Assembly (NCBI GenBank): GCA_945861895.1 | Contig: CAMAWF010000009.1 | Span: 1 to 64,000 of the forward strand | DNA: 64,000 bases | DNA from: Rhizobium sp. Q54 | GTDB taxonomy: Bacteria; Pseudomonadota; Alphaproteobacteria; Rhizobiales; Xanthobacteraceae | Direction: 5' to 3' | Made by a program: the position numbers and the translations under genes | Shown: piece by piece, positions 28,401 through 40,220 of the stretch | Numbering within the stretch: the first letter of the stretch is position 1 | Layout of the letters: every line of letters starts with the position of its first letter | Notes under the pieces: model-generated | The model's input: only the letters and a program-made list of their open reading frames with translations | Databases searched by the model: none | Told to the model about the DNA's origin: nothing

Positions 28401-29062
28401 GCGGCGCCAGCTCTATTCGCGAGCACCGCGCGCAGGACGACATACAGCACCGCAGCGTTAAGTACATGCCACACGAAATGCGTGCCGAGCGGAATTGCAC
28501 CGCAGACCGCGAGGTCGGCAATGCGGGAGGCGAGCGAAGCGATGAAGATCGCTCCGGCGAGCAGCAGCGCACGGCCCGCGTATTGCGTCCGCGCCAGCCA
28601 GCCGATCGCAAACAGAGCAGCGAGCGCCGGCAGATAGCCGCTGGCGCCGTTGAGAACGTCGCGCGGCACAAAGCGCGCCAGCGACAGTGAAAGTGCGATG
28701 AAGGCGGTAAACAGCAAGATCGCAGGGAACCATGCGAGTTTGAGAATCCGGCGCAGCGCCAGCAGAAAATATCCGTAGATAAAAATACCGATCGGAACCA
28801 CATCGAGCAGCATCGCGCCGCGCGTCGCCCAGGTGTGGAACGCGAACGAGCCTAACCCCACCAGCACAACGACAACGATCAGCGCGAGCACGGGCGGATC
28901 GCGGCCGCCGCTGCGCCGCCAATGCATGAATGCCGCCAGCGCCGCGATCAAAAACGCGGCGTTGGAGATCGCATTCACCGGCTCCGCCCAGTATGTCGGA
29001 TCGGTGCGCTCGCAATAGAGATCGAGCGGCGCCGACAAGAACGCCATGACCGCGTCGATCAT
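28385..29062 (-). CDS. Ceramidase-family (CREST-like) membrane protein
   Basis: A 225-residue membrane protein with about seven helices. The entry motif LYCERTDPTYWAEPVNAISN is typical of alkaline ceramidase-related proteins. The likely zinc-site residues appear in FAFHTWATRGAMLLDVVP (His plus downstream Asp) and in the C-terminal THFVWHVLNA (two histidines). Many Hyphomicrobiales carry such proteins of unknown substrate. The start used is the ATG at 29062. Confidence 0.85.
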   Translation of the reverse strand: MIDAVMAFLSAPLDLYCERTDPTYWAEPVNAISNAAFLIAALAAFMHWRRSGGRDPPVLALIVVVVLVGLGSFAFHTWATRGAMLLDVVPIGIFIYGYFLLALRRILKLAWFPAILLFTAFIALSLSLARFVPRDVLNGASGYLPALAALFAIGWLARTQYAGRALLLAGAIFIASLASRIADLAVCGAIPLGTHFVWHVLNAAVLYVVLRAVLANRAGAAQEPP

Positions 29063-29091
29063 CGCTGTCCGGCCCGGCGCCCGTGACGCTT

Positions 29092-30114
29092 CTACTGCTT
29101 CGAAATTCCGGCTTTTTCGATCACCGCACCCCACTTCTTGATGTCCGCGCGCATCTGCGCGTCCATCGCGGCCGGCGTGCTGGCTTTGGATTCGACTCCG
29201 AGAGCGAGCAGCTTCGCTTTCACGTCCGCATCGGCGAGAACGTCATGCAGCGCTTTGTTCACCTTGCTGACAACCTCCGCCGGCGTCCCGGCCGGGGCGT
29301 AAAGCGCGTTCCACGACTTGACTTCGAAGCCGGCCACGCCGGATTCCTGCACGGTCGGCACGTTCGGCAGCGCCTGCGAGCGTTGCGGCCCACTCCAGGC
29401 CAGCGCGTGGGTCTTGTTGTCGTTGAGGCCGGGCCGCAGTGCCGCATAGAAATCGACCACCATCTGCACGTCGTTGCGCAACAGCGCGACGATCGCTTCC
29501 GGCGTCGTACGGAAGGGAACGATGACGAAATCAAGATTGGCCGTCGATTTGAACAATTCGGCGGTCAGATTTTGCGTGCCGCCGCGCGTGATGGTGCCGA
29601 CATTGAGCGTGCCCGGCTTTGCACGCGCGGTCTTGACGAAATCGCCCAGCGTCTTGAATTCCGACTCCGCATTCGAAATGAACAGGCAATCGAAATAGCC
29701 CATGGTCGAGACCGGCGTGAAATCCTTCAGCGGGTCGAACGGCAGGCTCTTGAACAGCGGAACGCTGATGGCGGTGCCATTGGTGAGCAAAGCGAGCGTG
29801 TAGCCGTCCGCCGGCGCCGATTGCGCGGCGCGCGCCGCGGTGATGCCGCCGGCGCCGGGCATGTTCTCGATGACAAAACGTTGCCCGAGTTTATCGCCCA
29901 ACTTCTCCGCCACGATACGGGTGGAAATATCGGCAACGCCGCCGGGACCGAACGGCAGAATGATCCGCACCGGCCGGTCGGGATAGCCTTGCGCTTGCGC
30001 CGATTGCGGCGCCAGCCACGCGGCAGCTGCCGCGGTCAAAGCGGCGAAGATCGCGCCGCGAGCGATCGTCTGCGCAGTCTTGCTCGGCTTTGCGAACTTG
30101 GTCCTTGCGAACAT
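29092..30114 (-). CDS. TctC/Bug-type periplasmic solute-binding protein
   Basis: A 340-residue tripartite tricarboxylate transporter receptor. A long signal peptide ends in QSAQAQ, followed by the family opening GYPDRPVRIILPFGPGGVAD and the ligand-loop motif MPGAGGITAARAAQSAPADG. The ATG at 30114 has GGAGGAAA upstream. Membrane subunits (TctA, TctB) are not encoded nearby, as is usual for the many orphan Bug proteins. It lies 25 bases after the LigI-like hydrolase and may bind that enzyme's substrate or a related carboxylate. Confidence 0.92.
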   Translation of the reverse strand: MFARTKFAKPSKTAQTIARGAIFAALTAAAAAWLAPQSAQAQGYPDRPVRIILPFGPGGVADISTRIVAEKLGDKLGQRFVIENMPGAGGITAARAAQSAPADGYTLALLTNGTAISVPLFKSLPFDPLKDFTPVSTMGYFDCLFISNAESEFKTLGDFVKTARAKPGTLNVGTITRGGTQNLTAELFKSTANLDFVIVPFRTTPEAIVALLRNDVQMVVDFYAALRPGLNDNKTHALAWSGPQRSQALPNVPTVQESGVAGFEVKSWNALYAPAGTPAEVVSKVNKALHDVLADADVKAKLLALGVESKASTPAAMDAQMRADIKKWGAVIEKAGISKQ

Positions 30115-30139
30115 GTGCGTTTCCTCCGGTCGTTTCTTG

Positions 30140-31018
30140 TCAGTTGAAACCATATAGCCGCGCCGGGTTCTCCACCAGCACCCGCTGGCGGTCGGCGGCA
30201 TCGGGCGCGAATTGCGGCACGAGGTCAACCAGGTCGGCCTCGTCCGCCTCATGGGTGGGATTGGGATGGGGAAAGTCGGTGCCCCAGAGCACGCGCCCAT
30301 CGCCGGCTTTCACCAAAGCGGCAGCGAGCGGGATTGCCTCCTTGTAGGGCGGCATGGCAATGCGCTCCGAGCCGGAAACCTTGATCCAGCAATTCTCCAG
30401 CAGCACCAGCTCGAGCAATGCGCGGAAGGCCGGCTGATCGAGCCCGCCCGCCGCCGGCACCCGGCCCATGTGATCGATCACGAACGGCAGCGGCAACCCA
30501 CGGATCATTGCGGAGAGCGGGATGATGTCCGGCGCGTCGAGATGCAGCACCACGTGCCAGCCGATGCCCTTGATGCGGTCGAGCACGCGATTGAACACGC
30601 CGGGATCCGGCGCGCCGCCGAGATGCTTGACGAAATTGAAGCGCACGCCGCGCACGCCGCCATCGTGCAGCTTGGCATAGTCGGCATCGGTGAAACTATC
30701 GTCAACGATGGCGACGCCGCGGGTGTTTTTCGGATTGGCGGCAATGGCATCAAGCATCGCACTGTTATCGGTGGCGTGGCAACTCGCCTGCACAATGACC
30801 GTGCGCTCGATGCCGAGATGCTTATGCAGCGCGGCAAGCGTTTCCTTCGGTGCATCCTCAGGGGTGTAGCGCCGGTTCGGCGCGTAGGGAAACCGCGGCG
30901 GCGGCCCGAACACATGGCAATGGGCATCGCAGGCGCCCGGCGGAAGTTTGAGCCGCGGCTTGCGGCGCGTTTTGAACGTCTCAGGTGTGATCATGAAATG
31001 CGACTGTCCTTGCGTCAT
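30140..31018 (-). CDS. Amidohydrolase, 2-pyrone-4,6-dicarboxylate lactonase (LigI)-like
   Basis: A 292-residue TIM-barrel amidohydrolase. The metal-site motif ACDAHCHVFGP lies near residue 31. LPFVIDHMGRVP and the C-terminal VLWGTDFPHPNP (with the catalytic Asp) match the LigI/PDC hydrolase group. LigI opens the lactone of 2-pyrone-4,6-dicarboxylate in protocatechuate 4,5-cleavage. No other lig genes are present, so the specificity is only inferred. Two starts are possible: the ATG at 31018 or Met9. Confidence 0.85.
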   Translation of the reverse strand: MTQGQSHFMITPETFKTRRKPRLKLPPGACDAHCHVFGPPPRFPYAPNRRYTPEDAPKETLAALHKHLGIERTVIVQASCHATDNSAMLDAIAANPKNTRGVAIVDDSFTDADYAKLHDGGVRGVRFNFVKHLGGAPDPGVFNRVLDRIKGIGWHVVLHLDAPDIIPLSAMIRGLPLPFVIDHMGRVPAAGGLDQPAFRALLELVLLENCWIKVSGSERIAMPPYKEAIPLAAALVKAGDGRVLWGTDFPHPNPTHEADEADLVDLVPQFAPDAADRQRVLVENPARLYGFN

Positions 31019-31065
31019 TCATTGTGGACCAGAAACCCGCTCGCGGTCGATGTGCAGGCTGACGA

Positions 31066-33331
<2,266 letters not shown>

Positions 33332-33343
33332 GAGCTTTCCTAT

Positions 33344-33471
33344 ACCTCCCCCTGCAAGGGGGAGGTCGGCGCGCATAGCACGCCGGGTGGGGGTGCCAAT
33401 CTAGCGAAATGAACCCCACCCCGCTCGCCTTCGCTTCGCTCGGCGGTCGACCCTCCCCTTTAAGGGGAGGG
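33344..33471. repeat. Palindromic G/C repeat element, full copy between queA and ppi
   Basis: The element has two perfect palindromes. The first, at 33344-33366, has arms ACCTCCCCCT and AGGGGGAGGT around GCA. The second, at 33451-33471, has arms CCCTCCCCTT and AAGGGGAGGG around T. Between them lie GCCGGGTGGGGGTG and ACCCCACCCCGCTCGCC. The same layout recurs inside uvrA, and single-palindrome relatives lie after uvrA and upstream of surE. Confidence 0.85.
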
Positions 33472-33480
33472 ATTAGAAAG

Positions 33481-33945
33481 TTACGAAGCGTCCGCCGCGA
33501 TGGTCGCTTTCACGATTTTGTCGGGGCTCTGCACCGGTTCGCCGCGCTTGATCTTGTCGATGTTTTCCATGCCCTCGCTCACCTGGCCCCAGACCGTGTA
33601 CTGGTTGTTGAGGAACGGCGAGTCTTCGAAGCAGATGAAGAACTGGCTGTCGCCGGAATCCGGATTGGCCGCGCGCGCCATGGAAACCGTGCCGCGTTTG
33701 TGCGGCTCGCGGTTGAATTCCGCCTTCAGCTTTTTCCCCGAGCCGCCGGTGCCGGTGCCCTGCGGACAGCCGGTCTGCGCCATGAAGCCGTCGATCACGC
33801 GGTGAAACACGATGCCGTCGTAGAATCCCTCGCGCACCAGCTCCTTGATGCGCGCGACGTGGCCGGGCGCGAGATCGGGCCGCATGACGATCGTCACCTT
33901 GCCCTTGGAGGTTTCGAGAACCATCGTGTCTTCCGGCGTGGCCAT
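33481..33945 (-). CDS. Peptidyl-prolyl cis-trans isomerase, cytoplasmic cyclophilin
   Basis: A 154-residue single-domain cyclophilin without a signal peptide. The active-site segments are FHRVIDGFMAQTGCPQGTGTGG, quoted here only in part, GTVSMAR, and SQFFICFEDSPFLNNQYTVW. It catalyses proline isomerisation during folding. It follows a second, exported cyclophilin by 35 bases in the gyrA-coaD-ppi-ppi-queA-tgt series. Confidence 0.95.
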   Translation of the reverse strand: MATPEDTMVLETSKGKVTIVMRPDLAPGHVARIKELVREGFYDGIVFHRVIDGFMAQTGCPQGTGTGGSGKKLKAEFNREPHKRGTVSMARAANPDSGDSQFFICFEDSPFLNNQYTVWGQVSEGMENIDKIKRGEPVQSPDKIVKATIAADAS

Positions 33946-33980
33946 GGGTTGTCCTTTTTTGTTCGTGTTTCTCGCGGGCG

Positions 33981-34532
33981 TTATTTAGCGTCGGCGGCGA
34001 CCTGAATTTTTACAATCCGGTCGGGATCCGCCACCGGCTCGCCCTTCTTGATCTTGTCGACGGCCTCCATGCCGGACACCACTTCGCCGATCACGGTGTA
34101 CTGCCCGTTCAGGCTGGAATTCTCCGTGAACATGATGAACCACTGCGAGTTGGCGGTATTGACGCTGTCGCCGCGCCGCGCCATGCCGACCACGCCGCGC
34201 CGGAACGGCACGTTGGAAAACTCCTGCGGCAGATTGGGATATTTCGAACCGCCGGTGCCGTTGCCGTTCTGGCCGTCGCCGGTCTGCGCCATGAAACCGG
34301 CGATGACGCGGTGGAACGGCACATTGTTGTAAAATCCCTCGCGCGTGAGCTGCTTGATGCGCTCGGCGTGCTTGGGCGCGATGTCATTGCGCAGCTTGAT
34401 GACGATCCGCCCATGCTTGGTGTCGAGCAGGACGGTGTTTTGCGGATCGAGCCCGGCGGGAAGCTTCGGCGCCTGCGCAAAAGCAGGCAGCGCGCAGATG
34501 AGCGCGGCGGCGACGGCGAGAATACGGATCAT
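33981..34532 (-). CDS. Peptidyl-prolyl cis-trans isomerase, exported cyclophilin
   Basis: A 183-residue cyclophilin with an N-terminal signal peptide (cleavage near PAFAQA), so it works in the periplasm. The active site has PFHRVIAGFMAQTGDGQNG, GVVGMARRG and SQWFIMFTE. The last keeps the Trp typical of a PpiA/CypA-like site. The ATG at 34532 has GAGGAG upstream. With the downstream cytoplasmic paralogue it forms a tandem pair, probably from an old duplication. Confidence 0.94.
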   Translation of the reverse strand: MIRILAVAAALICALPAFAQAPKLPAGLDPQNTVLLDTKHGRIVIKLRNDIAPKHAERIKQLTREGFYNNVPFHRVIAGFMAQTGDGQNGNGTGGSKYPNLPQEFSNVPFRRGVVGMARRGDSVNTANSQWFIMFTENSSLNGQYTVIGEVVSGMEAVDKIKKGEPVADPDRIVKIQVAADAK

Positions 34533-34562
34533 GGGAACTCCTCGGACTGGTCTCTGCAACGC

Positions 34563-35066
34563 TTATGACTTGCTGGGGAACTTCTTCTTCAGGCGGGCCA
34601 CTACGCTTGCCGGCACGAAGGCCGAAACGTCGCCGCCCATCCCGGCGATCTGCCGCACCAGTGTGGCGGTGATCGGGCGGACGGCGGCCGAGGCCGGCAG
34701 GAACACGGTCTGCACCTCCGGCGTCATGGTTTCGTTCATGCCGGCCATCTGCATTTCATAGTCGAAGTCGGTGGCATCGCGCAGGCCGCGGATCAGCAGC
34801 GTCGCGCCGGTGCGCTGCGCGGTCGCCACCACCAGATCGGAAAACGTAATGCAGGAGAGCTCGCACTTGGCCTCGCGCGCCAGCGGGGCGCAGGTTTCCT
34901 CCAGCATGGCCAGCCGCTCGTCGGGGGTAAACAGCGGCGCCTTGCCAGGATGCACGCCGATCGCCAGCACCAATTTGTCGGCGAGGCGGACGGCGTGGCG
35001 CACCACATCGAGATGGCCGTTGGTCACGGGGTCGAAAGACCCTGCGTAAAGGGCGGTCCTCGGCAT
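34563..35066 (-). CDS. coaD: Phosphopantetheine adenylyltransferase
   Basis: A 167-residue CoaD, which makes dephospho-CoA from 4'-phosphopantetheine and ATP. The N-terminal [15 protein letters not shown] carries the TxGH nucleotidyl-transfer motif, and [21 protein letters not shown] is typical. The usual SSTxxR motif reads ITATLVRQ, with the Arg kept. Position between gyrA and the cyclophilins is the standard order in Hyphomicrobiales. Confidence 0.96.
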   Translation of the reverse strand: MPRTALYAGSFDPVTNGHLDVVRHAVRLADKLVLAIGVHPGKAPLFTPDERLAMLEETCAPLAREAKCELSCITFSDLVVATAQRTGATLLIRGLRDATDFDYEMQMAGMNETMTPEVQTVFLPASAAVRPITATLVRQIAGMGGDVSAFVPASVVARLKKKFPSKS

Positions 35067-35200
35067 GCGGCGGGTCTACCCCGGCGGTTCCCGGCCCGCA
35101 AGGCACCTCTCGCACCCCCACCCAGCCAGGCAATGGCCATGAACCTTTTTCCTGCCGGCTGCGACTGATGGTCAGGAAACGCGCAATACAGGGGGCTACG

Positions 35201-35455
35201 ATGCTGAAGACCTTAACCGCAGTGATGGCAGCCGCACTTGTCGCGGGCGTTTTGACCGGCTTTCCGGGTTTTGGCCCGGACATCGCCGAAAGCAGCCCCC
35301 TGAGCAGCGCGGTGGTGCAAATCCCTGTGGCGCAGCCCGATTGCGGGCAGCGCGGCTGGCCCTACCAGTGCATGGACAGCCAGGCCGCGGCCTATCGCAA
35401 TATCCGCCTGATCACCCTCGACCGCCTGGGCGACCTCCCCGGCTTCGGCAAATAA
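35201..35455 (+). CDS. Small secreted protein with WPY-C motif
   Basis: An 84-residue protein: a signal peptide (about residues 1-25), then a short domain CGQRGWPYQCMDSQAAAYRN ending in RLITLDRL. The pattern Cys..WPY..Cys followed by a LITLDRL-like strand recurs in many small exported proteins of Hyphomicrobiales of unknown role. The ATG at 35201 was preferred because it starts the signal peptide; a GTG/ATG further upstream would add 11 residues. It diverges from coaD. Confidence 0.6.
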   Translation: MLKTLTAVMAAALVAGVLTGFPGFGPDIAESSPLSSAVVQIPVAQPDCGQRGWPYQCMDSQAAAYRNIRLITLDRLGDLPGFGK

Positions 35456-35527
35456 CCGGACGCCGAGCTGCGGCCCAGTGGGCCGAATTGCAATCTGCGG
35501 GCCTCCGCGGTGTTGTAGCTTCCAGTC

Positions 35528-36202
35528 ATGTTCCACCTCGCCCTCCTGTTGCTGGCGCTTGCCTCGCCCGCGCTGGCGCAAATCCCGCCCAGCCAAGGCG
35601 AACTCCGCGTCTATGCCGGTCTGCATGCTGCCGCCGCCAAGGGCGACGTCACGGAGATCGAACGGCTGATCGCGGCCGGCGAAAAACCCGATGCGCAGGA
35701 TGCCCGCAGCCGTACGCCTCTGCATGTGGCAGCCTTCGGCCACCATCACGCTGCGGCGCGGACGTTGCTGCGATTGGGCGCCAATCCGAACGCGCTTGAG
35801 TTCCAGCGCTACGACATCATCACGATTGCCGCCGTCAACAACGACGTCGAAATGCTTAAACTCGCGATTGCCGGCGGCGCCAGCGCAAAAAATATCACCA
35901 GCCTCTACGACGGCACCGCGTTGATCGCGGCGGCGCATCTCGGCCACGCCGAAATCGTGCGCACGCTGATCGCGGCGAAAGCGCCGCTCGATCACGTCAA
36001 TAATCTCGGCTGGACCGCATTGATCGAATCGATCGTGCTCGGCAATGGTGGAAAAAATCACACCGACACGCTCAAGGCGCTGGCCGATGCCGGCGCCAGT
36101 CTCAACCTCGCCGACCGGCATGGCGCGACGCCGCTGGCACTGGCGCGCCAGCGCGGATATGCCGAGATGATAAAAATCTTGCAGGCGGCTGGCGCGCGCT
36201 AG
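35528..36202 (+). CDS. Exported ankyrin-repeat protein
   Basis: A 224-residue protein with a signal peptide (cleavage at ALAQ, residue 18) and about five ankyrin repeats filling the rest (for example RTPLHVAAFGHHHAAARTLL and TALIAAAHLGHAEIVRTLI). It is probably a periplasmic protein-binding scaffold with an unknown partner. It ends 6 bases before the convergent stop of gyrA and, with the gene at 35201, interrupts the conserved gyrA-coaD neighbourhood. Confidence 0.85.
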   Translation: MFHLALLLLALASPALAQIPPSQGELRVYAGLHAAAAKGDVTEIERLIAAGEKPDAQDARSRTPLHVAAFGHHHAAARTLLRLGANPNALEFQRYDIITIAAVNNDVEMLKLAIAGGASAKNITSLYDGTALIAAAHLGHAEIVRTLIAAKAPLDHVNNLGWTALIESIVLGNGGKNHTDTLKALADAGASLNLADRHGATPLALARQRGYAEMIKILQAAGAR

Positions 36203-36208
36203 CGGACG

Positions 36209-38935
36209 TTACTCGCCGCCGTCTTCCTCGCCCAGCCGCTCGACCGACACAACGCGCTCGCTCTCGGCGGTGTCGAACACGATCACGCCCTGCGTCGAGC
36301 GCCCGGCAATGCGGATGCCATCGACCGGGCAGCGGATAAGCTGGCCGCCATCGGTCACCAGCATGATCTGGTCGCTCTCCTCAATCGGGAAAGACGCCAC
36401 CAGCCGGCCGGTCTTGTCCTTGAGCTTGCCGTTCTTCTCCCAGATATCCATGGCGACGATGCCTTTGCCGCCGCGGCCTGTGGTCCGGTATTCGTAGGAC
36501 GACGAACGCTTGCCGTAGCCTTTCTCCGAAACCGTGAGCACGAATTGCTCGGCGGCCGAAAGATCGACATAGCGCTTTTCGCCAAGCTCGATCGCGCCAA
36601 CCGCCTCCTCCGCATCGACCGCCTCCTCCTCGCCGCCGGTCCCGCGCCGCACCGCGCTTGCACGCTTGAGATAGGCCGCGCGTTCATCGGCACTCGCCGC
36701 AACGTGTCGCAGGATCGAGAGCGAGATCACTTTGTCGCCGTCGTCGAGCGCGATACCGCGCACGCCCATCGAAGTACGGCCCTGGAACACGCGCACGTCG
36801 GTGACCGGGAAGCGGATGCACTGGCCCTCCGAAGCCGTGAGCAACACGTCGTCCGTTTCCATGCAAATCTGCACGTCCACGATGCCTTCGCCGTCGGCAA
36901 GCTTCATGGCGATGATGCCGGAATGACGAACATCGGCAAAATCGGAAAGCTTGTTGCGGCGAACGGTACCCTTGGTGGTTGCAAACATCACGTCGAGCTG
37001 CCCCCAGGTCTTCTCGTCCTCCGGCAGCGGCATGATGGTGGTGATGTGCTCGTCTTGACCTAGCGGCAGGATGTTGATCAGCGCCTTGCCGCGCGCCTGC
37101 GGGGCGGCCAGCGGCAACCGCCAGACTTTCTCTTTGTAAACCTTGCCGCGCGAGGAGAAGAACAACACCGGCACGTGGGTGTTGGCCTTGAACAGCTTGG
37201 TGACGAAATCCTCTTCGCGCGTCTGCATGCCGGCGCGGCCTTTGCCGCCGCGGCGCTGCGGCCGGTAGGCCGAAAGCGGCACCCGCTTGATGTAGCCCTG
37301 GTGCGAGACGGTGACGACCATGTCTTCTTTTGCGATCAGGTCTTCTTCCTCGACCTCACCGGCTTCTTCGGCGATTACGGTGCGCCGCGGCGTGGCGAAT
37401 TCTTTTTTAACCTCGGCCAGTTCCTGCTTGACGATTGTCTGAATGCGCGCGCGCGACCGCAGAATGTCGAGATAGTCGGCAATCTCGGCGGCCAAACCGT
37501 CCATCTCGGCCCTGATTTCGTCACGTCCGAGCGCCGTGAGGCGCTGCAGGCGCAGATCGAGAATAGCCTTGGCCTGTTCGGCCGATAGCCGGCAGGCGCC
37601 CTTGGCGGAAAGTTTATGGCGCGGATCGTCGATCAGCGTGACCATCGACGCCATGTCCTTGGCCGGCCATTCGCGCGCCATGAGTTCATCGCGCGCCGTA
37701 TTCGGATCCTTGGCGGCGCGGATGAGCTTGATCACCTCATCGATATTGGCGACTGCGATCGCAAGTCCGACGAGGACATGAGCGCGGTCGCGCGCCTTGC
37801 CAAGCAGGTGCTTGGTCCGCCGCGAGATCACCTCTTCGCGGAAGGCAATAAATGCCGCGAGCAGGTCCTTGAGCGTCATGACCCGCGGGCGGCCACCGTC
37901 GAGCGCAACGACATTGGCGCCGAAAGTCGATTGCAGCGGCGTAAAGCTGTAGAGCTGCTTGAGCACCAGATCGGGCACCGCGTCGCGCTTGAGCTCGACG
38001 ACGACGCGGTAACCGTCGCGGTCGGACTCGTCGCGAAGGTCGGCGATGCCGTCGATTTTTTTCTCGCGCACAAGTTCGGCGATGCGCTCGACCATCGACG
38101 CCTTGTTCACCTGATAGGGAATCTCGGTGATGATGATCGCTTCGCGCTCCTTGCGCAGCGTCTCGATCTCGGCTTTGCCCCGCATCACGATCGAGCCGCG
38201 GCCTAGCGCATAGGCGCCGCGAATACCGTTGCGGCCAAGAATAACACCACCGGTCGGAAAATCCGGGCCGGGCACGATGCGGATGAGATCGTCGATGGAC
38301 AAATCGGGCGCATCGATCAGCGCGATGGTGGCGTCGATCACCTCGCCGAGATTGTGCGGCGGGATATTGGTCGCCATGCCGACTGCAATACCGCCGGCCC
38401 CGTTGACCAGCAGATTGGGGAAGCGCGCCGGCATCACCACCGGCTCTCTTTCATTGCCGTCATAATTGGCCTGGAAATCGACGGTGTCCTTGTCGATGTC
38501 GCCGAGCAGCGCCATCGCCGGCTTGGCCAGCCGGCATTCGGTGTAACGCATGGCGGCCGGCGGATCGCCGTCGACCGAGCCGAAATTGCCCTGGCCGTCG
38601 ATCAATTGCAGGCGCATGGAGAAGTCCTGCGCCATGCGCACCAGCGCGTCGTAGATCGCCTGATCGCCGTGCGGGTGATATTTGCCCATCACGTCGCCGA
38701 CAACGCGCGCGGATTTAACGTATTTCTTGTCGGGCGTGTGCCCCTGCTCGTTCATCGAATGCAGGATGCGCCGATGCACCGGCTTGAGGCCGTCGCGCGC
38801 ATCCGGCAACGCGCGCGCCACGATCACGCTCATGGCGTAATCGAGATACGAGCGCTTCATCTCCTCGGTGATGGAGATGGGACGCACGTCGGTGGGACCT
38901 CCGTCCCCCGATTTCGGATTTTCAACGTCGGACAA
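36209..38935 (-). CDS. gyrA: DNA gyrase subunit A
   Basis: A 908-residue GyrA. The winged-helix domain has the catalytic Tyr in [10 protein letters not shown]. The quinolone-resistance region reads [18 protein letters not shown], so the residue matching E. coli Ser83 is Gln92, while Asp87 is kept (Asp96). The GyrA box QRRGGKG in the C-terminal wrapping domain is present, and the tail is acidic. An inserted acidic loop ([20 protein letters not shown]) lies between beta-pinwheel blades. It heads the leftward coaD-ppi-ppi-queA-tgt series. Confidence 0.98.
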   Translation of the reverse strand: MSDVENPKSGDGGPTDVRPISITEEMKRSYLDYAMSVIVARALPDARDGLKPVHRRILHSMNEQGHTPDKKYVKSARVVGDVMGKYHPHGDQAIYDALVRMAQDFSMRLQLIDGQGNFGSVDGDPPAAMRYTECRLAKPAMALLGDIDKDTVDFQANYDGNEREPVVMPARFPNLLVNGAGGIAVGMATNIPPHNLGEVIDATIALIDAPDLSIDDLIRIVPGPDFPTGGVILGRNGIRGAYALGRGSIVMRGKAEIETLRKEREAIIITEIPYQVNKASMVERIAELVREKKIDGIADLRDESDRDGYRVVVELKRDAVPDLVLKQLYSFTPLQSTFGANVVALDGGRPRVMTLKDLLAAFIAFREEVISRRTKHLLGKARDRAHVLVGLAIAVANIDEVIKLIRAAKDPNTARDELMAREWPAKDMASMVTLIDDPRHKLSAKGACRLSAEQAKAILDLRLQRLTALGRDEIRAEMDGLAAEIADYLDILRSRARIQTIVKQELAEVKKEFATPRRTVIAEEAGEVEEEDLIAKEDMVVTVSHQGYIKRVPLSAYRPQRRGGKGRAGMQTREEDFVTKLFKANTHVPVLFFSSRGKVYKEKVWRLPLAAPQARGKALINILPLGQDEHITTIMPLPEDEKTWGQLDVMFATTKGTVRRNKLSDFADVRHSGIIAMKLADGEGIVDVQICMETDDVLLTASEGQCIRFPVTDVRVFQGRTSMGVRGIALDDGDKVISLSILRHVAASADERAAYLKRASAVRRGTGGEEEAVDAEEAVGAIELGEKRYVDLSAAEQFVLTVSEKGYGKRSSSYEYRTTGRGGKGIVAMDIWEKNGKLKDKTGRLVASFPIEESDQIMLVTDGGQLIRCPVDGIRIAGRSTQGVIVFDTAESERVVSVERLGEEDGGE

Positions 38936-39152
38936 GAAGGCGATCCTGGATGATTTTGGTTCTGGATTTTTGTAGCTGATTCACCACGGCAATGCCACTT
39001 CAAAGCGGGCTGCATACCTTCTATTTTACCGCATAGAATCAATGACTTGTAGCGGATTTCTACTGTTGCCGAAACGGCCGGATCAATGCCCTTCGATAAG
39101 CCAACTTGGTCCTCGCATTTGACGCGCGGAAACAGCCCCGTTACGCCGCTGC

Positions 39153-39779
39153 ATGCCTCTTGAATATGCCATCGCAGTATTGGTCACTCTTTTCGTCGTG
39201 GTCGATCCGCTTGGTCTTGTGCCGACCTACCTCGCGATTACCCACGGCCTGCCGAAGCGCTCGCGCAGCAACGTGGCGCTGCGCGCTTGCCTGATTGCAG
39301 GCGCGATCCTGACCGGCTCTGCGCTGATCGGCGATTGGCTGTTGCGCACGCTCGCTATCTCGCTTCCTGCTTTCCGCATTGCCGGCGGTTTGCTGCTGTT
39401 CTCAATTGCATCCGAAATGGTGTTCGGCGTGCGCATTGAGCGGCAATCGAAAGCCGCGGAACAGGCGCTGGACGAACACGTCCGTAACATTGCCGCGTTC
39501 CCGCTCGCCATTCCGCTGATGGCGGGCCCCGGCGCCATCACCGCGACTGTGCTGCTGGCCGGCCGCACGAGCGGCGATCTTTTCCTGCTGGCGATCCTGC
39601 TTGCGGGCATCGCCGCGATTTTGACCGCGTGTTTCGTTTCCTTTATGGCGGCGCAGCGGATCGGAAAATTGATCGGAATTACCGGCAATGTCGTGCTCTC
39701 GCGCCTGCTCGGCGTACTGCTGGCAGCGCTGGCCGTGCAATTCGTGATCGATGGCGTGCGCCAGGTGCTCGGCGCGTAG
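39153..39779 (+). CDS. MarC/UPF0056 family membrane protein
   Basis: A 208-residue inner-membrane protein with six predicted helices. The family signature VVVDPLGLVPTYLAITHGL lies near residue 15 and FPLAIPLMAGPGAITATVL near 117. MarC proteins were once linked to antibiotic resistance, but that link is not supported and their role is unknown. The gene starts 217 bases from the divergent gyrA start and stops 3 bases before the convergent DUF2306 gene. Confidence 0.92.
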   Translation: MPLEYAIAVLVTLFVVVDPLGLVPTYLAITHGLPKRSRSNVALRACLIAGAILTGSALIGDWLLRTLAISLPAFRIAGGLLLFSIASEMVFGVRIERQSKAAEQALDEHVRNIAAFPLAIPLMAGPGAITATVLLAGRTSGDLFLLAILLAGIAAILTACFVSFMAAQRIGKLIGITGNVVLSRLLGVLLAALAVQFVIDGVRQVLGA

Positions 39780-39782
39780 ACC

Positions 39783-40169
39783 TTACGGGCCGAACGTCAC
39801 CGCGTGCATGATGCGGCCCGGCACAAAAGTAAACAGCCCGGCGATAATGAGACCGCCGGTGAAGATGCCGATCATCGTCCAGCGGTGACGGTCGACGGCG
39901 TGCCGCCGTGCATGCCAGATCGCGAGCGGCAGCATAAGAAGCGTGAAGATCGCCAACAGGTGGATCGGGCTCCATAAACCCCATAACCGGATTTCGTGAA
40001 TGAAGAAGGCGCTGATGCTCACGACCAGCATCAGGATCACCCAGATCCAACCAACGGTGCGATGGGGGATGGTGCCTTTGCGCGCGGCGAACTGCACGAG
40101 GCCGAGCGCAAAAGCGTGAAGCTGGATGACGGGGCTTGCATTCAAAAGTGGCGCGAGCGACACGGCCAT
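39783..40169 (-). CDS. DUF2306 membrane protein
   Basis: A 128-residue protein with four membrane helices and the family pattern KGTIPHRTVGWIWVILML, SAFFIHEIRLWG, SPIHLLAIFTL and DRHRWTMIGIFTGGLI. The spaced histidines suggest haem or metal binding within the membrane, but no function is established. It follows ssb by 51 bases on the same strand. Confidence 0.85.
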   Translation of the reverse strand: MAVSLAPLLNASPVIQLHAFALGLVQFAARKGTIPHRTVGWIWVILMLVVSISAFFIHEIRLWGLWSPIHLLAIFTLLMLPLAIWHARRHAVDRHRWTMIGIFTGGLIIAGLFTFVPGRIMHAVTFGP

Positions 40170-40220
40170 TCTCCGCGCTATGCCTGCTCGCCTGGATAAA
40201 CGGAGCGCAGCCCTGCCTGC

